This document shows, one piece after another, positions 58,626-64,000 of a stretch of 64,000 bases of DNA (its first letter is position 1; every line of letters begins with the position of its first letter). Below the pieces are notes generated by a model, which searched no databases, was not told where the DNA came from, and saw only the letters and a program-made list of their open reading frames with translations. The stretch covers positions 38,554 through 102,553 of the forward strand of contig NZ_PXZO01000057.1 of NCBI RefSeq assembly GCF_003013475.1, written 5' to 3'. A program made the position numbers and the translations under genes. The DNA comes from Brevibacillus porteri (lineage in GTDB: Bacteria > Bacillota > Bacilli > Brevibacillales > Brevibacillaceae).

Positions 58626-59990
58626 TTATTTTCCTGAGGCTTCCTTCGTCTCGGCAGTAGGTTGGTCTTTCTTGGCCTTTTGCTCTGACCGTACATCTGC
58701 GAGTGATTTGACCTTGGTTGCTTTGATGCGCTTGTTACGCGGCAGATCAGTCGGCTCCAGATTGTCTACCTCGTCTTGCATGAGTGCTGCGATACCAACC
58801 GCTTTGCCTTTTGCAGCCTTGCAGTATTCGCAGTTTTCCTCGTCGTGCTCGTGGTATTGCTTCGGCTCTGGATAGGACGTGATAACGCCTTCAAAATTAC
58901 GCAGCACAACTTTATCAGATGCTTGCGAGATGATGTAGTTCGGACTAACTGGAATTTTGCCTCCGCCGTGTGGAGCGTCTACTACAAAGGTCGGAACTGC
59001 ATAGCCGGAAGTATGGCCGCGCAGGTGCTCAATGATTTCGATCCCTTTGCTGACAGGCGCGCGGAAGTGTCCGATTCCCTCTGACAGGTCGCATTGATAG
59101 ATGTAATACGGGCGAACGCGGATTTTGACCAGGTCCTGCACCAGCTTTTTCATCGTATTCGCACAATCGTTGATACCAGCCAAAATAACTGCTTGGTTGC
59201 CGAGCGGAACACCAGCGTTGGCGAGCATTTCGCAAGCTAGCTTCGCTTCCGGTGTAATTTCTTTCGGATGGTTAAAGTGTGTATTGAGCCAAACTGGATG
59301 GTATTTTTTCAGGATATTGCACAGGTTTTCGGTAATGCGCTGCGGGAATACAACGGGTGCACGCGTACCGATCCGAATAATTTCAACATGCGGGATGTCG
59401 CGCAGGCTGCTGATGATGTATTCCAATACACGGTCATTGATCAACAAACCGTCTCCACCGGAGAGCAGTACATCGCGGACTTCTGGTCTTGAGCGGATGT
59501 AATCGATACAGGCATCCAGCTGTTTCTTTGGTACGCCCATACCGATCTGGCCGGAAAAGCGACGGCGCGTACAGTAACGGCAATACATGGAGCATTGGTT
59601 CGTCACCAGGAAAAGCACGCGATCTGGATAACGATGTGTCAGACCAGGTACAGGAGAATCGGTATCCTCGTGGAGTGGGTCTTCCATGTCGTATTTGGTA
59701 CGAACCATCTCAGAGGACAAAGGTACAGACTGCATGCGAACCGGATCGCTTGGATCGTCTGGATCCATCAGATGAGCATAGTACGGTGTGATATTGAGTG
59801 GAATGGTTTGCGTAGAAATACGTACGCCCTCTTCCTCTTCCGGTGTCAGGTTGATTACCTGCTTCAAATCATCGACCGTCTTGATGGTGTGCGTAAGCTG
59901 CCACATCCAGTCATTCCATTGCTCGTCCGTGACATCCTTCCAAAGTTCTATCGAACGCCAATCGCGTTTTGTCGCTACTGTCATGTGCAT
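58626..59990 (-). CDS. kamA: Lysine 2,3-aminomutase
   Basis: A 454-aa radical SAM/PLP enzyme converting L-lysine to beta-lysine. Cluster cysteines are Cys133, Cys137 and Cys140 (CSMYCRYCTRRR); the PLP lysine region lies in GYAVPTFVVDAPHGGGKIP. The C-terminal tail is lysine- and glutamate-rich (about 45 residues). No ablB acetyltransferase is adjacent, so the gene probably serves lysine catabolism rather than N-acetyl-beta-lysine osmoprotection. A sigma-54 promoter lies upstream. ATG at 59990 or two codons later; both suit GGGGAG. Confidence 0.95.
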   Translation of the reverse strand: MHMTVATKRDWRSIELWKDVTDEQWNDWMWQLTHTIKTVDDLKQVINLTPEEEEGVRISTQTIPLNITPYYAHLMDPDDPSDPVRMQSVPLSSEMVRTKYDMEDPLHEDTDSPVPGLTHRYPDRVLFLVTNQCSMYCRYCTRRRFSGQIGMGVPKKQLDACIDYIRSRPEVRDVLLSGGDGLLINDRVLEYIISSLRDIPHVEIIRIGTRAPVVFPQRITENLCNILKKYHPVWLNTHFNHPKEITPEAKLACEMLANAGVPLGNQAVILAGINDCANTMKKLVQDLVKIRVRPYYIYQCDLSEGIGHFRAPVSKGIEIIEHLRGHTSGYAVPTFVVDAPHGGGKIPVSPNYIISQASDKVVLRNFEGVITSYPEPKQYHEHDEENCEYCKAAKGKAVGIAALMQDEVDNLEPTDLPRNKRIKATKVKSLADVRSEQKAKKDQPTAETKEASGK

Positions 59991-60045
59991 CCCGTCTCCC
60001 CTCGTCTTATGGTGAACCTCTTCGTTTCACTCAACCAACAAGAGA

Positions 60046-60061
60046 TGCAAGTGCCATGCCA
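60046..60061 (-). promoter_or_regulatory. Sigma-54 promoter of kamA
   Basis: TGGCATGGCACTTGCA fits the -24/-12 consensus TGGCAC-N5-TTGCW with one mismatch and exact spacing, about 56 bp upstream of the kamA start. Confidence 0.85.
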
Positions 60062-60135
60062 ACAAATCAAAAGATTTAGAAAATAAGGAATAGAGCGTTT
60101 CGTGAGCTTCTTATCCATTTGATCCTTCGCGAGTC

Positions 60136-60151
60136 TGCCGAATTTTCGGCA
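60136..60151. promoter_or_regulatory. Activator-site palindrome upstream of kamA
   Basis: TGCCGAATTTTCGGCA, a 7+7 palindrome, 75 bp upstream of the -24 element and directly after the stop codon of the activator gene. The same motif recurs at 61622. It is a candidate enhancer site for the sigma-54 activator. Confidence 0.7.
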
Positions 60152-60152
60152 A

Positions 60153-61571
60153 TCAACAGGGAGGGATCATCCGCTGCGAGAGCTTGTATTGCAGTGTCTG
60201 TCTGGGGATGCCCAAGAGTTTGGCAGCACGAAGTACATTGCCGTCCGTTTGCTGCATCGCATCTTTGATCACCTTTTCCTCTACCTCACGCAAAATCTCG
60301 GGCAGCGTACAGCCTTCCTTTGATAAAAGTTGTGCCGAAATAGGTGCTTCATTTTTCTCAGACGGCGAGCGTTCCAGCAAATGAGCCGGAAGATGGTCCA
60401 ACAAAATGATGTCCGACTCCACCATATTCATGGCTGCTTCTATGACATGTTCCAGTTCACGTACGTTTCCCGGCCAATCATACGCAGCAAACAAACTAGC
60501 CACTTCACCGCTGATTCCACGCACATTCATACCGAAGATCCCGTTGAACTTTTGCAAGAAATGATCGATCAGCATATCCACATCTTCTCTGCGCTCGCGC
60601 AATGGCGGCAGCTCAAAAGAGACGACGTTGATCCGGTAATACAGGTCGGTTCGCATGATTCCTCTCTCCACGAGTGACTGTGGTGCTTCGTTGACTGCGG
60701 CGATTACTCGTACATCCACTTTGGTCGACTGGCTCCCGCCGATCCGTCTGATCTGACCGTCCTGGAGGACTCGCAGCAGCTTTGCTTGCAAATCGAGCGG
60801 CATGCTGTTCAGTTCATCCAGAAATAGAGTACCACCGTCCGCCAGCTCGAATAACCCTGGCCGATCATCGGCTCCTGTGAAGCTTCCTTTTGTCGTGCCA
60901 AACAGCAAGCTTTCGAGCAGCGCGGCGGGCAGTGCGGCACAGTTTTGCGCGATGAATGGCTTACTGCTGCGGACAGACGCATGGTGAATGGATTGGACAA
61001 ACAGTTCTTTTCCCGTCCCGGTTTCGCCGTATATCAACACGGGAGAAGTTGTACGCGCAGCTTTTCGAGCGCGCTCTTTGAGGCGTTTCATTTTTTCACT
61101 CATCGTCAAAATGTCTTCGAAATGGAAAGTCGTTTCATCTACCGAGCGTTTTGTCCGTTTCGGCTTACTAATCTTGGCCTGAAGATCGACCAAGCGCTCC
61201 GACAGTTCTTTTAGCTTGCCGATATCCTTCGCCACTTCAACTGCCCCGACTAACCGTTTGCCTACTCTCACGGGGAGTGTCGTGTTGATTGTCTCCACAC
61301 GCATTCCCTTCCAGTTCTTATATGTCTGTGTCTGGTTGTAGATTGATTCGCCACTATCGATGACACGAAGCAGGGTACTCGACTGTCGATCAAGCGAAGG
61401 AAAAACCTCCAACAATGGCTTCCCCAACACCTCTTCTGAGGTCAGCCCATCGAGCTTGGCTGCGACGTGATTGTAGAAAATCGTAATGCCATTAGCATCC
61501 ACAACGTGAATTCCTTCATCGATAGCGCCCAAGATCGCCTGCAACATTTCTACCGTATCTGACAACGGCAT
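60153..61571 (-). CDS. Sigma-54-dependent activator of lysine catabolism (PAS-AAA+-Fis)
   Basis: A 472-aa activator: PAS sensor (about 10-125), linker helix, AAA+ domain (Walker A GETGTGKE at 182-189; sigma-54 contact loop GSFTGA at 229-234 in place of GAFTGA; Walker B GTLFLDEL) and C-terminal Fis-type HTH (NVLRAAKLLGIPRQTLQYKLSQ). Adjacent to kamA and therefore probably its activator, comparable to KamR of the B. cereus group. ATG at 61571 after AAGGAAGGAG; the longer frame to 61619 overlaps that site. Confidence 0.92.
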   Translation of the reverse strand: MPLSDTVEMLQAILGAIDEGIHVVDANGITIFYNHVAAKLDGLTSEEVLGKPLLEVFPSLDRQSSTLLRVIDSGESIYNQTQTYKNWKGMRVETINTTLPVRVGKRLVGAVEVAKDIGKLKELSERLVDLQAKISKPKRTKRSVDETTFHFEDILTMSEKMKRLKERARKAARTTSPVLIYGETGTGKELFVQSIHHASVRSSKPFIAQNCAALPAALLESLLFGTTKGSFTGADDRPGLFELADGGTLFLDELNSMPLDLQAKLLRVLQDGQIRRIGGSQSTKVDVRVIAAVNEAPQSLVERGIMRTDLYYRINVVSFELPPLRERREDVDMLIDHFLQKFNGIFGMNVRGISGEVASLFAAYDWPGNVRELEHVIEAAMNMVESDIILLDHLPAHLLERSPSEKNEAPISAQLLSKEGCTLPEILREVEEKVIKDAMQQTDGNVLRAAKLLGIPRQTLQYKLSQRMIPPC

Positions 61572-61621
61572 CCTGGCTTTCACTCCTTCCTTCCATCCAT
61601 GCTGCCAAAAAACCATCACTT

Positions 61622-61637
61622 CGCCGAATATTCGGCA
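61622..61637. promoter_or_regulatory. Activator-site palindrome upstream of the activator gene
   Basis: CGCCGAATATTCGGCA, with a perfect 14-bp palindrome GCCGAATATTCGGC, 52 bp upstream of the activator start. It matches the kamA upstream palindrome, which suggests autoregulation. Confidence 0.7.
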
Positions 61638-61648
61638 CTTTTACAAGG

Positions 61649-62041
61649 TTATCGATTACGCGCTACCTGAATGGCAAGCATTGCGGTATACAATAAATGT
61701 CCCAATACCCAGATGAAAAATGCTGTCAAACTCATCGCGGATTGACTCAACAGGCTAAATGGGAAAAACGCGACAGAAAAACCGAGCATCCAGTACAGCA
61801 AGTATCGTACCGATCGGGCTTTTCTTTCCCGCGGGTAAAAGTGCATGAGAAAAAAGGCGACGATCACACTAATCAGCAGATGAATCAATAGTTCTACAAT
61901 AGAGGGCAGGTTTTCCATGCCCGGCACATAGCTGACATCAATTAAAACGGGAAAGGTATTGGTATCAAACAAACCATCTCCGAGCGCCAAAAAAGCAGCA
62001 AGACCCAGACCGGCTATTAGTCCATTTGTGAGTACAAACAT
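61649..62041 (-). CDS. Small membrane protein of unknown function
   Basis: A 130-aa protein with four hydrophobic segments and short loops (FYPRERKARSV between helices 2 and 3). The ATG at 62041 follows AAGGGGG; the 22-residue extension to 62107 has no ribosome site and overlaps the terminator of the upstream gene. I do not recognise a family. It precedes the sigma-54 activator gene with a gap of 77 bp that holds the palindrome; a link to lysine catabolism is possible but not shown. Confidence 0.65.
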   Translation of the reverse strand: MFVLTNGLIAGLGLAAFLALGDGLFDTNTFPVLIDVSYVPGMENLPSIVELLIHLLISVIVAFFLMHFYPRERKARSVRYLLYWMLGFSVAFFPFSLLSQSAMSLTAFFIWVLGHLLYTAMLAIQVARNR

Positions 62042-62095
62042 GCTGTATCCCCCTTTCACTTCAGCCGCAAGTAATCCTATTGTACGTGCAAAAAA

Positions 62096-62114
62096 CCGCC
62101 CTTGCAAAGGGCGG
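62096..62114 (-). terminator. Terminator after the DUF1934 gene
   Basis: Stem CCGCCCTT/AAGGGCGG with a 3-base loop followed by TTTTTTG on the minus strand, directly after the stop codon at 62116. Confidence 0.92.
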
Positions 62115-62115
62115 C

Positions 62116-62529
62116 TTATTTTCCTAGCTCTATTTTCAGCTCATGCTCACCAGCATACTGCTCATTCATCCATAGCTGGTACGCGATTTCTACCTGTACA
62201 GGAACCTCTGCTTCGTAGCGGATTCGCAGTTTGTTTGTATGCGTCTCCATTGCAAACGGACCATAGGGACTTTGATAGGTAGAATGGGTGCTGGCTCCTT
62301 TTTCGAATTGCTGTCTGGTTGAAACTCCGCCCTGACGAACCAGCGTAATGGACGTATCTGTTAGCTTCAGTGTCGTGCTTACTTCGCCTACTCCTTCCAT
62401 CTGCTCTTTGTAGGTCAAGTACCACGCGGATGCTTTTTGTACGCGCTTGCCTTCATAGCTGTGGGTCGTTTCTTCCCAGTTGCCTTCGACATGATGCCGT
62501 GCCGTCAATTTCACTTGTATGTCTTGCAT
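62116..62529 (-). CDS. DUF1934 (YwiB-like) protein
   Basis: A 137-aa soluble protein with the DUF1934 beta-barrel profile: alternating hydrophobic strands, the WYLTYKEQMEGVGEVSTTLKLT block, and SPYGPFAMETHTNKLRI near the centre. Function unknown; the family resembles small lipocalin-like barrels. ATG at 62529 is preferred on the basis of GTGGAG/GGAAG upstream. It is separate from the MFS gene by 55 bp and may be co-transcribed with it. Confidence 0.8.
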   Translation of the reverse strand: MQDIQVKLTARHHVEGNWEETTHSYEGKRVQKASAWYLTYKEQMEGVGEVSTTLKLTDTSITLVRQGGVSTRQQFEKGASTHSTYQSPYGPFAMETHTNKLRIRYEAEVPVQVEIAYQLWMNEQYAGEHELKIELGK

Positions 62530-62584
62530 GCTGCTTCCACACTCCACTTTCTTTCGCTTCCCATTTATCCCTACATTCTACCCT

Positions 62585-63829
62585 TCATCGCTCTGGTGTG
62601 GCAACCGCCGCCTCCGCTTTGGCATCAGCCAGCAGGTATCTCATGGTAGCAGCAATCCCGATCGCCGCAAGCAACAGCAGACCCGCCAATACCAAGTACC
62701 CGATTCCTGCCCCCGTGTAATCGATCATAGCCGTAAATAAACCAATAAGGACCAAACGCATCATCATTCCGATTGAGTTGAAAAAGCTCATCACCCGCCC
62801 CATCTGATGCTTCGGCACAACTGTCATATAGAGCGATTGCCGAATCAAGCGCACGGAAGCGTTACTCCACCCGTAAAACGTGTACGCCGCAATTAATGCC
62901 CAGCCATACGGCAAAGCAACCATGACAACAATGGCAATCGCGAACAACAACGTATTGACGATCATGGCTACCAGCTGCCCCATCTTGCGAACGACGATCG
63001 CAACGAGTAAACCTGCCGCCACGGCCCCCAGTGCATACGTGACTTCACCTAGCGAATAAACCGAGACACCCTCCTGCAGCGTTTGGCTTATGTAAACAGG
63101 CTTCAATAAGTTCGTCGCCATAACAGCAATGAAGGGCATGAGTGCCGATATGCCAAACAGCAGGAATCCTTTCTTTTGCCGAATGTACCGCCAGCTTTCC
63201 ATCAGCTGCCCCGTCCAAGCGACACCCTGGCTTTGCTTCGCTTCTTTTTCCAGCGTGAAGGTATACGTCATGGTAGACAGCAAGGTAAAAGCGAACAAGT
63301 AGGTAATCGCATTGAAAATAATCACCACATGCAGCCCGTAGGAGCTAAGCAAAATCCCTGCAAACGCGCCAGCAAGAACAGATGCAGTCTGTCCTTCGAT
63401 CTCGAGCAGACTATTGATGCTGTTGTAATGCTTGGGCTCAAACGTCTCCTGAACCAGTGCGGACTGCGTCGGGTAATGAATTTGGTACATAAAAGTCGTC
63501 GTCAAATAGATAACAATCAGCATCCACTCGGTGTACTCTCCGAAAAAGCCCCAGATCGCAAGCACGCCAAGCACGCCAAATCCGATCAAGTTTTCTACCA
63601 GCAGCATTTTTTTGCGGGAATAACGATCGATGAGAGTCCCGATATACGGCCCGATGAAAAACATCAGTACCGCAGAAGTAAACATGGTGGAGCCCAAAAG
63701 TTGAGCAGAGCCTGTCGTTTCCACGAGGAACCAAGCAATCCCGATCATCGTCATGCCTTGCCCAAACCCGGAGAACAGATTGGAAAAGAACAGCTTTCGA
63801 AATGGTGCGTAGGCAAATACTTCTCTCAT
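62585..63829 (-). CDS. MFS transporter
   Basis: A 414-aa twelve-helix major facilitator. The A-motif-like loop GPYIGTLIDRYSRKKML lies after helix 2, and VPKHQMGRVMSFFNSIGMM between helices 10 and 11 resembles the DHA3/MdrA-type macrolide or enterobactin exporters. Substrate unknown. AAAGGAG precedes the ATG, and a good sigma-A promoter lies upstream. Confidence 0.88.
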   Translation of the reverse strand: MREVFAYAPFRKLFFSNLFSGFGQGMTMIGIAWFLVETTGSAQLLGSTMFTSAVLMFFIGPYIGTLIDRYSRKKMLLVENLIGFGVLGVLAIWGFFGEYTEWMLIVIYLTTTFMYQIHYPTQSALVQETFEPKHYNSINSLLEIEGQTASVLAGAFAGILLSSYGLHVVIIFNAITYLFAFTLLSTMTYTFTLEKEAKQSQGVAWTGQLMESWRYIRQKKGFLLFGISALMPFIAVMATNLLKPVYISQTLQEGVSVYSLGEVTYALGAVAAGLLVAIVVRKMGQLVAMIVNTLLFAIAIVVMVALPYGWALIAAYTFYGWSNASVRLIRQSLYMTVVPKHQMGRVMSFFNSIGMMMRLVLIGLFTAMIDYTGAGIGYLVLAGLLLLAAIGIAATMRYLLADAKAEAAVATPER

Positions 63830-63887
63830 GCAGACAACTCCTTTGTAAGAAAACCTCCGTCGACTATTAAATCATCTCACTATTATG

Positions 63888-63916
63888 ATTGTACTGATAA
63901 TTTCATACTTTGTAAA
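63888..63916 (-). promoter_or_regulatory. Sigma-A promoter of the MFS gene
   Basis: -35 TTTACA (63911-63916), 17-bp spacer, -10 TACAAT (63888-63893), about 60 bp upstream of the gene start. Confidence 0.7.
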
Positions 63917-63981
63917 CTAAAATGTTTATTAATTGAATTGAACGTTTACCACCAATAAGAAAAGCCCCCGGTTCTTTTACT

Positions 63982-64000
63982 GAAGTGCACCCCTTAGAAT
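63982..64000 (+). mobile_element. Possible left end of an IS3-family (IS150-group) element
   Basis: TGAAGTGCACCCC at the window edge resembles the IS150 terminal repeat, which begins TGTACTGCACCC, and starts with the TG dinucleotide typical of IS3-family ends. Any element would lie beyond the window. Confidence 0.25.

Overview
The window looks like one stretch of a Brevibacillus (Firmicutes, Paenibacillaceae) chromosome. The reasons are low-to-mid GC, strong AGGAGG-type ribosome sites, sporulation genes (spo0F, spoIIR, a YhcN-type forespore lipoprotein), S-layer-homology anchoring, and gene order close to the Bacillus atp - upp - glyA - ywlG - rpiB - ywlE - mntP - ywlC - spoIIR - prmC - prfA - tdk - rpmE - rho - glpX - murA - fsa - fba - spo0F - pyrG - rpoE - fadF block. 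Almost every gene is on the minus strand; only the DUF3298 gene (26.9 kb) and amj (42.1 kb) are on the plus strand. No tRNA, rRNA or CRISPR array was seen.

Layout, read from high to low coordinate as the genes are transcribed. 62-64 kb: MFS transporter, DUF1934 protein, a small membrane protein, and at the extreme right edge a possible IS3-family end. 58.6-61.6 kb: lysine 2,3-aminomutase and its sigma-54 activator, with a -24/-12 promoter and two matching palindromes. 45.7-58.4 kb: an acyl-CoA degradation region (fadF; an ECF sigma/anti-sigma pair; thiolase, hydroxyacyl-CoA dehydrogenase, two acyl-CoA dehydrogenases; a TetR regulator; fused isobutyryl-CoA mutase icmF) with three related operator-like sites. 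36-45.3 kb: rpoE, attenuated pyrG, amj, spo0F, fba, fsa, murA, glpX, rho. 31-36 kb: LysM/M23 peptidase, radical SAM protein, rpmE, photolyase, thymidine kinase. 20-31 kb: YhcN-type lipoprotein, prfA-prmC, spoIIR, the DUF3298 gene, tsaC-mntP-ywlE, rpiB-ywlG, glyA, upp, mnaA. 7.2-19.8 kb: an accessory insert (SLH-anchored phosphodiester glycosidase, BirA-controlled bioADBFHC operon, an AraC/siderophore-binding-protein fusion, a thiolase) separating mnaA-upp from the ATP synthase operon. 1-7.2 kb: atpZ-I-B-E-F-H-A-G-D and the start of atpC.

Most notable signals: (1) a sigma-G promoter placed in the loop of the tdk terminator hairpin, whose 3' arm contains the ribosome site of the downstream forespore lipoprotein gene; (2) an AraC regulator read in frame into a complete lipoprotein gene that keeps its own ribosome site, lipobox and Fur box; (3) operator families that define a local TetR regulon and a local lysine-catabolism regulon; (4) a DnaA-box cluster at the tsaC (ywlC) promoter; (5) a CTG-started atpZ; (6) dispersed palindromic elements sitting in intra-operon gaps. 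All functional statements come from reading the sequence and from family knowledge; no database search was run.
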